Assembly (NCBI RefSeq): GCF_001625305.1
Contig: NW_017804342.1
Span: forward strand, 1,490,874-1,554,873
Length of the DNA: 64,000 bases
Reading direction: 5' to 3'
Source of the DNA: Branchiostoma belcheri
Lineage: Eukaryota > Chordata > Leptocardii > Amphioxiformes > Branchiostomatidae
Positions 1 through 12,042 of this stretch are shown in pieces (positions within the stretch are counted from its first letter, which is position 1; every line of letters starts with the position of its first letter). Below the pieces are notes generated by a model. That model saw only the letters and a list, made by a program, of their open reading frames with translations, had not been told where the DNA came from and did no database searches. Position numbers and translations under genes: made by a program.

Positions 1-1509
1 CCCATTTGGATGAGTCTGTAGGCTAGAAGGTCCCTGTTTACCCAGTCAAATGCTTTTTGAAAGTCAATAAAGCAAGCAAAAGTTGACTTTCCTTCTTCCA
101 TTCTGGCCCTAATCACCGTACATACTGTGTAAATGTGATCAATGCAGGCTCTACCTTTACGGAAACCGTTCTGCTCATCTTCAAGTAGATTTGAGCACTC
201 TAGATACTGGGTTAACCTGTTGTTAAGAACACTTGAGTAAAGTTTATATACAGTACTCATTAAACTAATCCCGCGGTAGTTTAAGGGAACATTAGGGTCT
301 TTCTTAGATGACTTGGGGATGGGCTTAATTATCGATTTGTACCAAGCAGAGGGTATGATGCCACTTTCAAAACAGGTTTGGAAAAGAGTATGCAAAATAT
401 GCAGAATGTCTGGTGCTTTCAGCATTTCGTTTGAAATTTCATCTATACCCATTGCTTTTCCTGTCTTGGCTGCTTCCACAGCTGCTGTGACCTCACTAAG
501 TGTGATTTGGGCATTAAGGAATGGGTTCGGAGAGTACGATACATCCTTCATCTCATTTTCAAGCCGATGTTTAAGAGCACAGATCTCTTTAAAGAAGTCA
601 TCATCAAATACACCTTCAGCGTTATTACCAGCAAATAAGTTGGAGAAATCTGATTCCCATCTATCCAGAACTGACTTCACATCTTGTATCAAGTCTCCAG
701 ATTCATTTACCACTTTCATAGGGATTTTAGTGCTTCTTTTTGGACCCAACTTATTTACTTCGTTCCAGAATCGCTGGGGGTTATCAGTTTTTAAACACTC
801 TAGCTCTAATACTTGACCTCGTTGGAATTTCCGTTTGTAGAAGCGAAGTTTCTTATCAAAGGCATACTGTCTTTTCTTAAAGACATTCCTTAACTCTTCT
901 TTACACCTTCTGCTTCCTGTACATCTAGTATACTCGCGTTCTGCATCCCTCATATGAACCCATAACCCATCTAACTCTGGATTCCAAAAAGGCTTTCCAG
1001 GGCAATGCAACTTTCTAGACCGAGGTATATTTACATTCTGACAATTCACATTTACATCAAAATCATTGTAAATAATCTCACAAAGCGAGTCATAACACAT
1101 ATCAATGTCCTGTTGTGACTTATTCACTTTTTGTATACGGTCTATGAGATTAACCAACGCTCTCCGGCTTATATCAGAGCGCAAAAAGTTTTCTGTCACC
1201 TTTCTACGTTTACAGCGAGCCTTAGCACTAGCCTGTGGTACAGATTGTAAGGCCTCTTCAGTTTTGAATGTTCACATTAAATCCTACAAATATCAAGGAG
1301 TGATCAGGAAGTCTACAACGGTCACCTATCAGGCTCATACAAGAAGTACCACATGCCTCAGCCAGGTGAGCTGGACTCAATACATCAAATTCAAAATAGT
1401 TATCAAGACAATCATGGGGCGCTATAATGTAGTCAACAACTGACCTTCCTTTTGGCGACACAGAAGTTGGTTGTGGCGGCAGACGGGAAGTTTTGTGTCT
1501 GGGGATCAT
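1..1509 (-). mobile_element. Non-LTR retrotransposon pol (endonuclease C-terminus plus reverse transcriptase), 5'-truncated, continues off the left edge
   Basis: Read on the minus strand, 1509-1258 encodes the end of an APE-type endonuclease: a GRSVVDYI motif followed by a PDHSL motif, the usual catalytic tail. From about 1255 to 1 the reading moves to another frame and stays open. It encodes a linker rich in basic residues, then reverse transcriptase with PIPKSSK, NYRGISL, EDEQNGFRKGRACIDHIY and FACFIDFQKAFDWV, the last being the first catalytic Asp block. The frame change falls in an A-run near 1258 and looks like a single-base indel. The N-terminal endonuclease is missing upstream of 1509, so the copy is 5'-truncated. 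The YxDD motif and 3' end would lie outside the window. The copy looks young because almost 1.2 kb of RT frame has no stop. The clade was not assigned. Confidence 0.9.
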
Positions 1510-1754
1510 GTTTCATTTTCCCGCCTTTTGATTGACAGAAACATTTAGGGGAGTGATGGAGTGAATGGGAGAGCGTGTGTTGAAAATTTCGACACCTTTT
1601 TGAGTGAATGAACCTTGTTGTAAGTCCTCTTTTAAAGTCCTTTGTGTGTAGTATCAGGTATCAGAAGGTGCCAAACAGTCTCTTGGTACTTTCACTTGGG
1701 TTTCTTTGGTTTCAGTGGTAGTAGTCTAGACTAGTGGTCATTTAGGATACAAAT

Positions 1755-1913
1755 TAGCCTCCACCAGGCTTTTAAAGCAGCAGGAAAGAGTAGAAATTAG
1801 CTAGGGTGCTCCAAATTGTACTCCTTTGCAGGCCAACTCCCCCAGCATGTTATCTGTCTCTTACTAGCCAATTTCTACTCTTTCTAGCTGCTTCAAAATC
1901 CTGGTAGAGGCTA
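1755..1913. mobile_element. Inverted-repeat element (MITE), TAGCCTC family, copy 1
   Basis: The ends are inverted repeats: tagcctccaccagg on the left and cctggtagaggcta on the right. Each is followed by related inner sequence (agagtagaaatt on the left, aatttctactcttt on the right). The element is flanked by a near-perfect 9-bp direct repeat, gatacaaat at 1746-1754 and gatacaaac at 1914-1922, read as the target-site duplication. There is no coding capacity. Copies 2 and 3 are at 27004-27155 and 43628-43833. Confidence 0.8.
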
Positions 1914-2889
1914 GATACAAACCAGCAACCCTTGGATTGCTGGCCAGTAGAACTAGGCCACTGCATGCCTGTTAAACAGAATAGAACGAAGAATCGCTTG
2001 CCTTGATGATAGAGGGATTTCAAGATTAGGTGATCCATGTTGTTGTTGACAAATGCTGTGTACTGTTTTAGAGTGGAACTAGACCGGAAAGCATTCTGTG
2101 TACTAGATGTGTAATGATGGCCAGATTGGAAAACTAGTCGAGAATTTATTTTCTGAGCTGAAAAGTCTCCATATACAGAAATATCAGTGTTAACAAAGCA
2201 ACTTTATGTACTGTCTAAATGAAGAGCGGATTATAAACGAACCTGCTAAATTTTTCTTTTGCCATCTGTTGGCTGTAGAGGCACGTGTGTTATGGTGGTG
2301 TGTTATGGTCTGAAACAATAGATAATAGACCGTAGCACTTTCGGGCATAACTTTGCAATAAAACCATGCAGGCATGACGTTTTTATCACACATGTACACG
2401 GGTAATTGCTCGTGACTGTTGCATGAGCCATGGAGGCTGAGATACCTCCCAGATAGCCGTCTTGTCTAGACTTGAAGAAGCTTTAATAGAAGACCTGAAG
2501 GGAAAAGAAGATACTTTTTTTTCTGTTTTTCCTATGTCTTTGAACCATAATGTTCGTATAGCAACAGTGATATAGATAGAAGACAGTGAATTATGACTGT
2601 AGCATCCAGTCTAGGTCTACTTAACTCTGCAAGATTTCTTCTAAGTGAGTGATTTTGAAAGGAGTGCCATTTTGGTTTGAGGCGGGGTCCTTACTAGCAG
2701 AGCAGTTGTTGTATTACTGGGTTGTGGTCTGTACATTTGTATGTATTTGAAGGGTTTCTTTTTCTTTTTGCCAAATGACACATAATGACCATATAGCCTG
2801 GGGGCCTCGTTAGTACAGATAGGGTGATAGGTAGAGAGTAGAAAATGTGTCTTTGGAAAGATATTGTTTGAAGGACACATTGGTTTAGC

Positions 2890-3850
2890 CCTGACCTTGT
2901 CAAGGTTCTATTGATTGTCCTGGAGTTTAGAACAGTTTGGGTCATACCATGAAAGCAGGGGAAGGTGTGATGATTATTTACATAATGGCAATTAGATTCT
3001 CTGCTAATTATTCTGGTAAATGGAATGGAGTGCTTGTTTTTCCCTGTTCTGTTTGACAGCACAGATCAGTTGAAAAATTTATAAGTATTTTGCTATTTTG
3101 TGCATAGATTTTAGATCACTACACTCTACGAAGGAAAGCCCAAAGGTCTGAAAAGTCAGCCCCCCAATTTTCCAGCTTGTTTACACGTTAAGGGCTTGTC
3201 TACCTCTCCCCCTTTATTTTCTTAACCCTCCCTCGTTTGCAAATAGATCATTAGGTCACATTATTGCAGTGTTTTCGTTAGGGGTTGGATTGTACCACTA
3301 CATTTGGGGTCACCTAGAAAACCGACTGTCCCTGTATCTAGTTGGCACACGTGGTAAACAATGGGAGGTCTGTGCAGAAGTCTGGGCTACGTGTAAATAC
3401 AGGGCCATTTTCTATCTACCACTTGACAGTTGGGGTCAGGCTGGGGATAAGTCTTCATTGTCTAGTATCTAGTGCAGTTTGGATCGAACCATTCGGACGG
3501 AGGGACAATCAAAAGCTGCCTTCAGAAGCAACTGTATGTACTTAGGAGTGAGCACAGGTGTTGGAGTACTGTCTAGCAAATATTTGGACAAACAACAAAA
3601 CTGCCATTTTGGTAATTAACAACCTGGGTCAGTTCTTTGTCTTGTTGCATCCAGAGCGGCTTGGATCATACCATTTTGGAAGGGGGATTATGGGCTCTGA
3701 CAGTCGTCCCTCCTACCTGTACCTGTCAAATATTACCTGTCAGATTATGGAAAAGAAAAAATTCCAATTTTCTCTACCCTGCTGGCAGGCAAGATGACTT
3801 GCTTGCTGTATTGTCTACGTGCCTAGGTCATACCACTAGAAGTTAGGGGA
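2890..3850. repeat. Degenerate spaced repeat with a 'ggatcataccatt'-like core
   Basis: Diverged copies of a short core (ggatcataccatt and variants) occur near 2940, 3286, 3481, 3662 and 3828, with spacing falling from about 350 to 165 bp. Neighbouring words are partly shared. An old tandem array is the simplest reading, but identity is low by eye. Confidence 0.3.
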
Positions 3851-4669
3851 CACTCAATACAATGAAAGCAAAACATTACTTTGATTTGAATTAATGCATC
3901 CGAAAGTATATGATAAACTGTGTTAGTAACGGAATCACACAAAGTAGGTTTGTTTGCAAAATAAAGTTTGGTATCGTCATAAAAATTTGCAGGAAAAATT
4001 TATGCCCCTTTCTTTTATAGTGTGGGCAGTTCCAGAGAGAATGTGGGTGTGCCGCACTTTGATAAAAGAAGCCTTTTGTAGTCCTTACTGATAGCTGACT
4101 GGATGGCACAACATATTACTTCCTTATCACTGAGCTCAAGCCTATACATGCTGTCAAACATATTACTGTGTATCATAAAATTTCCGCTTTAAGTCGGCTT
4201 CAATACAGCCATTTCCTTACCCGTGACAAATTCTAAGTTTTACAGTCATCCCAACACTATAAAATATTCAGTGCTTGAGATTTAATTTGCTAATGCCCTT
4301 GCCCGTGGAAGTGCGACACAATGGCCTGTTTTGGGTTTTAGGCGCTACATGGAGCTCAGAGTGGTCAATGACTTTTCATGGCAGTCTTCCAGCTATAAAT
4401 ATGATAGCTGTATTAGCAGCATTTTGGAAAAGTACACACTGGTTTATGTCTGTCTTTCAGGATAGTCAAAGTTACAAAAGAAAAATTTGGAGAACACAGG
4501 AAAAGAACTACTTACCTGCTTTGACGTCTATGTATTTACTTAATTATGTATGTATATAAGTTGTACCATGTTATGATGAATATTTGTTTAGATTTATTAA
4601 GACTCTGAATCATGTATCCAAGTCTGATGTATACATTATGTGTTTTGTAGGAATTTGTTGACCCTTGAA

Positions 4670-4776
4670 CCTTTCCCCTGCATGATGACCACAATGAAAA
4701 GCGGCCTGTTGGCCGAATTGTGTATTTTCATCAATAAATAAAGGCGCAAACAACAAACAAACAAACAAACAAAGGA
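4670..4776 (+). mobile_element. Possible retroelement 3' tail ending in (AAAC)n
   Basis: A segment with gcggcctgttggccga and a polyadenylation-like aataaataaa run is followed directly by (caaa)n. A conserved tail ending in a simple repeat is typical of LINE or SINE 3' ends. No coding part is attached. Confidence 0.35.
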
Positions 4777-5343
4777 TGTCCTGAGTCTGACTGTTCGAAC
4801 AGAAGTTGTATGTGCTGTATAAATTTAGATGCATGGAAAAGTACAAGTAAGACGTGGTTGATAGCACTTGAGTTTGGCCTTGAATCAACTCTGCTGCAAG
4901 CACGATATTTTTAGAGCGAATTGGTTACTCTCAAGGGGTCGTATTGTGTTGCTGATCTTCAGAACATGTCAATATGAATTATTAATTTCCATGTCCAAAT
5001 ATTTGGTATAACAAATAGGAGTCAGTAACAGGGTGTGTTTGGAGAAAGGAAAAAAAACTACATCACAATCCGACTGCTGTTCAAATTGCATTTGCGGTGT
5101 GATCAGGTATTGCCTCATTTAAACTCACTATACCTTTGTTAAGCTGATCTGATACAGCTGGATAAAACCCCATGTGTTATTCTGGTAGCTGTACATTGAG
5201 AGGTGAAGTTGTCAGATGTGTGCGTACTTGTGCTGGCTATGTAAACGCACCTGTTGGTTAGCGTGGGTTATTGTTGAAAGACTAGTTTAGGTGTGGTGCA
5301 GTAAGGGTATGCCGGGGGCTTGCCTTTGTTGTTGTCTTGCTAA

Positions 5344-5497
5344 TCTCCAAGCAGATCTTGGACAGTATCAAATTGGCCAGGCACTGCAGTATCCATTTGC
5401 CAGGCAGTTGGCTGGCATAGAAAAGAAATAAAAGAAATCCCGATAACAACACTAAAACATGTCAAAAATTAGCCGAAGCCTAAACCTCTGCTTGGAG
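5344..5497. mobile_element. Inverted-repeat element, CTCCAAGCAGA family, copy 1
   Basis: It begins ctccaagcaga and ends ctctgcttggag, in inverted orientation about 150 bp apart. The same termini bound 54719-54890. No target duplication is evident, so the copy is probably old. Confidence 0.5.
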
Positions 5498-6641
5498 CTA
5501 GTATGGTCTAGGAAGAAAAAAGGTCACAAACTTTCCTTTTACTAGTTTTAGAATTCTCTGTGGGCCAGGAAAATATTTCGGCCACCTATAACTCCCTCTG
5601 TTATTTTGCTTACTGTAAATTCATGTGGTTTTATTTCAGTTTCGTCTGCCTAACTAGTTTTGCACTCACAATTATTTGATTATAAGACTCTAAATAATAA
5701 ATCCATGTTCACAGGTGTCTTATTCTGTTTATTGATATATTTGAATACAGCTCTCAAAGTCTTATACGTGCTTGTAGACAAATACTCAAATAAAGCACTT
5801 TGTTTCGCTTGTCAGTTCATTATACTAGAAAGCCAGCCTTTGTGCGTATGTACACCCAGTCTTTGTAAAGAATGAACAGGTCGCGGTAGTGTTTACTTAC
5901 CTGTTTGAACCCTCCCTCTCTTGCCCTACCTGTTGTTCCCATTGTTTACCCGAGTGTTGGAGTCTTGAAAAGGGCCACTTGTTGGGGGTACCTGATCCAC
6001 AGGCCTGGGTTAGGCTGTGTTAATGGACTGTGACTTGCATTCGCCCCAACAGGTCAGCATAAGGCTTAGGAGGGTTCATTTTCACCCTTGTTTTTGCTTG
6101 GCAAGAAGATCACATTTTTTACCACCCTTTCTTGGTTGCTTTTTTATCATGAAGAGTTAATAGCTAAGGAATGTCAGGGCTCAAAAGATTACTTTATTAC
6201 AAACCATTTTTTTAAAAAAGCTGTTTTAATCTTTCAGGAAAGATAACTGCTATTTTATTGTCCTTGCAAAAATTGTATATTGTTTATATTTGCAAACCTC
6301 AGAACTTTGAACTCAGAATTTACTTGTCCATATTACATGTATTCTAGCATTCTAGCCAGCCCTGGAATATTCTAACATCATTTGAATTTTGTTTGATGTG
6401 ACATATCAAGCATCGAAGGCTGGCTTGACAATGTCCCCCGGGAAAATTTTGACATCTCGACTCTCTGAAACTCTATTTCTTGAGGGGCAATTGCTGGTAG
6501 ACTGTAAGCTTAGTTTAATGATTTTCGTCCGTCAAAGATGACGATTGGGCAAAATTCAATGACAGAAAGACAGATGCTGGCTAGAATACTGGAATTGTTA
6601 CTGCTGTAAAAAGTACCTGTATTTTGATGTGTGGTTTTTAG

Positions 6642-9600
6642 GAGGGCATCGAGTACCTCCGGTCGCAGGGTCCGGACGTTCTGAAGGCGCATGGCCTGGA
6701 CCAGCCAGCAGAGGGCGCCTCTAAAAGTTCGGACAAACCCAAAATGCAGCGTGATTCTACCATGGTGGCCACTGCCAAGGTTTGAAGCTGATTTTCTATC
6801 AGCTTCAGCATTAAACTTAAATGGCTGCTTGCACTCAAATCAAGTTCAAATTCTAGTTGTAAAATTTAAGCTTTGTTCCAACACAAAGGAAACACTCGCC
6901 ATCAATTTTCAGTTGATCTCAGGTCAACCTTCATCTGATGTCTGATTGGCCAGCTAGCTTAAATTTACAATTATGGATTCTACCAACACAGATGAGCTTT
7001 CATTTGAATACCAAATTATGCTCTTTCCATTGAACCATCTTCCCATTAATTTTTAGTGACAATGGTGACACAAATTTGGTGCATGGATACGAGTAATATT
7101 CTAATCTTGCATCTGTAACTACAGTAAAATTTATTGTTTCACATTCATCCTTCTCATATAAACTTGGATTTACTGCATGCAGTTACTTGAAAGCTGACTA
7201 CAATATCTGCTACAATATGGTAAACTCAGTGAGTCCAGATCAATGCGAATGATAAATGAGAAATACAGTACGTAGTTGTTGGGGTCCTGATGTATTGCTG
7301 TGTACTCTACCAGGAGGGTATTGAGTACCTAAGGTCCCAAGGAGCTCACAGTGTGCTCAAGCTGCATGGCCTGGATCCGCCACAAGGGGGCGCTTCAAGC
7401 AGCGCCATACCCCGAGTCAAGCGAGACTCGACCATGGTGGTCACAGCCAAGGTTTGCAGGCCACTGCGTCATGTTGAAATGTTGCCAATCCCACTTCTGA
7501 TTTAACCAAATTTTAAATTATACTAGAGGGTATATGCTCCTTTTTGTTATGATGGTCTAAATGTTACAAATTTTGTTATTGACTGGATCATCATCGACCA
7601 ATGATGCGTCATGTTGAAACATCGCCAATCCCTGACTTCTGATTAACAGAATTTCATTTAGTTATAACACCTGGAGAATAGTTTTTATTATAATGGTCTA
7701 AATTTGTCAATCAATTTTATTTTGTCAATGTTGGCTGGATGACCAATATATGATGCATCATATTGAAACAATTCCACTTTTGACTAACAAAATTTTGTAA
7801 CACTAGAAGAATTGCTGCCTTTCTATTACGTTGGTCTGAATTTGTTCCAAATTTCGTTATATTGACAATGCTGATAGTATCACCAATAAAGTCAAAGTTC
7901 CCGGCTTGTTGCATAACCAGCAATATCATATATAAGATATCCCATATCCTGCCCTTTTCCCAACAGCATAATTGTGTTCTTACGATGTTATTGTAGCATG
8001 ATGACTGTGCCATACCTTTACCCACATGATGGCAGCCTTGATTCGTTTGAAATTGCGTTATTTTGCCAATGCAGCCGGATCACTAACGTAGCAGATTTGA
8101 ATGGATGGCATTATTTTACTGTCTGGTAACATTTGCTGCGCACTGCCGCGATTCATTGCTAATCACATTATTGTCAAAGGCGCCTGCTTAATTATGAATA
8201 ATACCACCCCGTGTCCCTCCCTTGGCCTTTTCCAGTCATCCCTTGATATGATTTGTTCCCTATGATTGTAACAGAGGTTATTCCCCTTCAATCTTTGGTA
8301 CTTTGTCTACCCAGTGTACAAATATTAATTTGCTAGGGGGTACAAATGTTTATTTGCTTGATAAGGCTTGGCATGCCAAAGTTTAAACTTGCTACCCTGG
8401 ACTATCATATGACCAGCATGCTTGATGTACTGTTTGATTGTGCAGGTCAATGTACTCTGTGCTGATTTCTCTACTAATTCTAGAGGGTGAATGTTCAGAA
8501 TCATTTTTTGTGTGTGTAATGGTTGGGCTAATTGTTGAAATAAAATATAGAAATAAAAATTGATGATTTACTAAAAACATAAGTAATTGTAAGCTTTATA
8601 GGTTTTACTTTTATTCCATTCTTTTTCAAGGAATACAGTGTTTGCAAAGCATGAACAGACTTGTTGATACATGTTGTACTAAAAAAAACTACTCGAGCTA
8701 TACAATGATTTGAGATTCTGAAAATGTGCAGGACAAAAATAGAAGTCAGAGAAAACTTGTAAGGAAAAAAAGGAAGTCCAGACATGATTTTAAACAAAAA
8801 AATGTGGCTGATAGATTTCTTTCGTTCCATCTCTAGGAGGGAGAAGCTTTCCTGGAGGCTACTGGAGGTGTAGCAGAAGATGCCAAGACTCGCGGTCAGC
8901 AGAAGGAACTGGAGTCCACGGAGGAGGCACCCAAACTGACGAAGGACAACACCATGGTCGCCACAGCAAAGGTACGATACAGTGCACCAGTCAAACATGT
9001 CGGCAGAACGTACTGCGCCTGTGCAAAATCTGCATTTCCCACGGTTTTTGTTGGATGTTTGGTCAATGTTCCATCAGAATTTTGCCCGTTGCAGACAATT
9101 TCTTTTCCAACACAACATTTGAAAACTACAGACGGGATGTCACCCCTAAATTCACGAATATGACCTTAAATGAGACGTTCTACCTGTCCTCCAGGAGGGT
9201 GCTGAGATTCTGGGTGATAAGGAGATGGGCGGGACCCGGGCTGAGACAAAGGCCATTGAGGATGCAGAGGCAGCAGAGGACGATGAGGAGGATGAGGAGG
9301 AGGAGGAGGGAGATGAGGAGGTAAGGATGGATGGATGAATGAATGAATGAATAAATGAATAATTGAATGAATGAATATGTGAACGAACCATCAATTGAAT
9401 GGATGAACAATCAAATAAACAAATGGAGGAAAAGATGGATAGACCAGTGAATTAATGAATGAGGAGGTAAGGATAGATGGATGACTGAGGAGACCAAAAA
9501 TGAAAACTAATTATCTTTTGACAGCTGTGACCCTGTTGAATTAAAGCTGGTCATTCTTCTTGAAATTGTTTAGAAAATATTTACAAAAGCTTCCTTACAA

Positions 9601-9907
9601 GAACCTCCACTTTTCTGGAGGAATGCCTGCTTTCATGAGGAATGTCAGGATTTGATGTAAATCGGAAGCGAATGCATTCATGTTTGTTAATTGGAGTTTA
9701 CTAGTAACTAAAGTGTTTATCCATAGTGATGAAGGTCTAAAGTAAAGGCTGTTGATATCAGTGAGTGAAGGTTGTTTCTTGTGTTCTGTTCCAGGATGAG
9801 GATGATGAGGATGAGAATGGAGAGGAGGAGGCAGGAGACACACCGGACGCACCTGTTCCCGCTGTCAAGCGCACACACACCATGGCAGACACACTACAGG
9901 TGAGCAC

Positions 9908-9955
<48 letters not shown>

Positions 9956-10183
9956 CATGGCAGACACACTACAGGTGAACACACACACACACACACACAC
10001 ACATCATGGCAGGCACACTACAGGTGAAAACACACACACACACACACACTCACACACACACACACACAACACCATGGCAGACACACTACAGGTGAGCATA
10101 CACACTCACACTCACACTCACACACACACACACACACACTCACACTCACACTTACACACACACACACACACACACATACACAC

Positions 10184-10224
<41 letters not shown>

Positions 10225-10644
10225 GGGAGAGAACAGTTGATGTATTTGAATTCTACACTCAATTCCAGCTCTTTTCATCACAGTTTAACATTGTATGATA
10301 AACTATTGTATGACTGTGTGCAATAAGTCAAGTTGAAGGCTCTTAATTTGTATGTAGTTCTTTTCTATGATGATTGATACATGTCCAGATATGTTTTGTT
10401 TGTGTCTCAGGGCGCATAAACTTCAACATATTGTCCAAGATGCTTCAAACTGTGTATGTGCAGTTTGAACTGTGAACCAACATATTTTCAGCATTTCTGC
10501 TTAAACTTTTCTCTCTGACTGACGTTCTGGTTTCACCCACAGGAAGGAGAGGAGTTCCTGAAGCGCCAGAAGACGGACGAGAACGGCGAGAAGGCAACAG
10601 AAAACGGGGAGAACGGGGAAAGCGCGGAGGCCGTGGCGTCCTAA
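6642..10644 (+). CDS. Prothymosin-alpha/parathymosin-like acidic nuclear protein, last six coding exons (5' end not found)
   Basis: Exons: 6642-6779, 7314-7451, 8837-8971, 9195-9320, 9795-9899 and 10543-10644 (TAA). All are bounded by AG/GT and all are exact multiples of three with phase-0 introns, giving 247 visible residues. Exons 1-3 are repeated modules of 46, 46 and 45 residues that start EG(I/E) and end (S/N)TMV(A/V)TAK. Exon 4 starts EGAEIL and runs into a long Glu/Asp tract that continues in exon 5. Exon 5 ends KRTHTMADTLQ. Exon 6 starts EGEEFLKRQKTDENGE. The long acidic tract followed by a C-terminal KRQKT signal resembles prothymosin alpha and parathymosin, which are disordered nuclear proteins that bind histones. 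The family call rests on these two traits only; another Glu-rich nuclear protein is possible. No initiator exon was recognised, so the gene probably begins further upstream, perhaps outside the window. Confidence 0.6.
7455..8110. repeat. Degenerate intronic tandem repeat, period about 140-150 bp
   Basis: Related words recur at 7465 (gcgtcatgttgaaat), 7604 (gcgtcatgttgaaac) and 7752 (gcatcatattgaaac), each followed by a similar stretch containing tggtct and aatttgtt. The array begins a few bases after the donor of the second visible exon of the prothymosin-like gene. Confidence 0.55.
8999..9150 (-). mobile_element. Dispersed inverted-repeat element, GCAGAAC(G/T)TACTG family, copy A
   Basis: It starts cggcagaacgtactgcgcct. 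It matches the reverse complement of the copy at 14048-14234, including ccaacacaacatttgaaaac. The right end has decayed before the exon at 9195. It lies in the intron between exons 3 and 4 of the prothymosin-like gene. Confidence 0.55.
9329..9480. repeat. GAAT/GGAT-type tetranucleotide repeat
   Basis: An imperfect tetranucleotide run (gaat, aaat, ggat, gagg units) immediately follows the donor of the acidic exon 4 of the prothymosin-like gene. Confidence 0.7.
9900..10222. repeat. (CA)n microsatellite containing three extra copies of the exon 5 3' end plus splice donor
   Basis: The genuine exon end catggcagacacactacag|gtgagc finishes at 9899. The same sequence recurs inside the CA array at about 9955, 10004 and 10073. 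Each copy is followed by a donor-like gtga (gtgaac, gtgaaa, gtgagc). The copies therefore duplicate the exon/intron junction rather than plain intron. Confidence 0.85.
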
Positions 10645-11878
10645 GACACCTTCCCTGCCTGCTCTGTGATTCGCTGCGCGCGAGTGTACTTATATTACAC
10701 CCCTCCCCTCGCAATAGGTAGTGAAGTCCTAGCTCCCGTAGTCGGTAAGGTCCTTAGGGGGGTGCCACGGCTGTACCAGAAACTACTGAGTCAAGTTATA
10801 GGAACAACAAGGAGGCAGTCCCTATAAAAGGGGTGATTCTTTTGGCCTGGAATGTTGGATAAGGATTTAACAATATTTTGATATACAGTACTCCATGTAT
10901 TTGCCAGTTTGATAGGGGTCAAGAATAAGTGACTGCGTCATAGTATCAATGCCTTACAAATAGATCTACTGGTCTGGCTGTTGCTAGTTCTAAAGACCAA
11001 ATGTTACGTTACACTTTACATGGACTTGATCTGCAGTTTTCTGCTGCTGCCTTGCTATTGCAGTGGTGAGTCTGATGGCCTTGAATTTGTTGCATTTGAT
11101 GTTGAGAGCTTTGAGCAATGCAGTATCTTATGAGGCTGCAGTAGTTTCTGGAACAGCCAGGGGGCACCCGTAGTGGTTTGGCAGGCCAGCCAGAAACCAT
11201 GCCGTCTTCTCTCTCTTCTTGTGTTGTACTTAGTGGTGGTGGTGGGTGTGCAAGAGCTCAATTTGGGGGCAACAGTGATGCAAGCAAACTTTGGGTGCGA
11301 GTCTAGGTTGAAGACCAAAGTTGACTGGCAAATATCATACTAAGCAGCCAGGGAAGAAGTCGATATTTCTGTAAAAAAAATTACAAACTCAGCTTGAAAA
11401 AAGTTTGTCCTAATGAGGACCAAAATTTGAACAGGTGCTCAAGAAGATGTCTTGTTTGGTTACCGAAACAATTTTTTGTTCAGGAAAGGCCCACTTCAGC
11501 CAAAAACACACAGAGCTTCTTGCAACCTCCACCACGTGTATATGTTGGTGTTACATTGTATTTTGTGTTCTCTAGCACCTTCTGACTTATGCCCTGCACC
11601 CAGACACATGGTACCAAAACGCATGTATCTCAAGCTCTTATCCGGTCTTTATACATCCTCAACTGCCCTTCTGTACAGAAGTAAGACCCATGGCTATGTG
11701 TGAAGTATGGACTATCTTCTTTTGTTATGGAAAAAAGAAGTAAATTTGGAAATGAATCTCTAGCTCTGCCTTCTGTCACACTGCTAGGAACAGGTAGTAT
11801 ATATGTATACAGTGAAATTCTCCAAATGTTCAAACATGTTTTCTGGTGACAGAACAAAGTTTCATCACAAACATCACT

Positions 11879-12042
11879 GGCACTCTCTCTTAACCTCTGT
11901 TACTCTAAGGGTGCCTCGGTGTGCAGTACTGGAGCACACCAAGGAAAAGGTTAACCTTCTCCCTGCTGAAGTAACCTTTTTGGCCCCAAATTTGTATTGG
12001 TGACAGGGTTAGGCAGCAGGGAGAAGGTTAAGTGAGAGAGCC
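11879..12042. mobile_element. Small inverted-repeat element with nested hairpin
   Basis: The outer ends are inverted (ggcactctctcttaacct and aggttaagtgagagagcc). An inner pair (aaccttctccctgctg and cagcagggagaaggtt) sits within them. It is non-coding and MITE-like, without a clear target duplication. Confidence 0.5.

Larger units (their letters stand above)
1510..6641. other. Non-coding interval before the first visible prothymosin-like exon
   Basis: No exon could be supported here. It may be intron of the prothymosin-like gene, whose 5' exons were not found, or intergenic DNA. It holds the small elements listed separately. Confidence 0.4.

Noticed and set aside
313-816. 167-residue plus-strand ORF
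   Set aside because: Antisense shadow of the minus-strand reverse transcriptase.
9765-10298. 177-residue Thr/His-rich ORF
   Set aside because: It reads through the (CA)n array beyond the true donor at 9899/9900; a repeat artefact.
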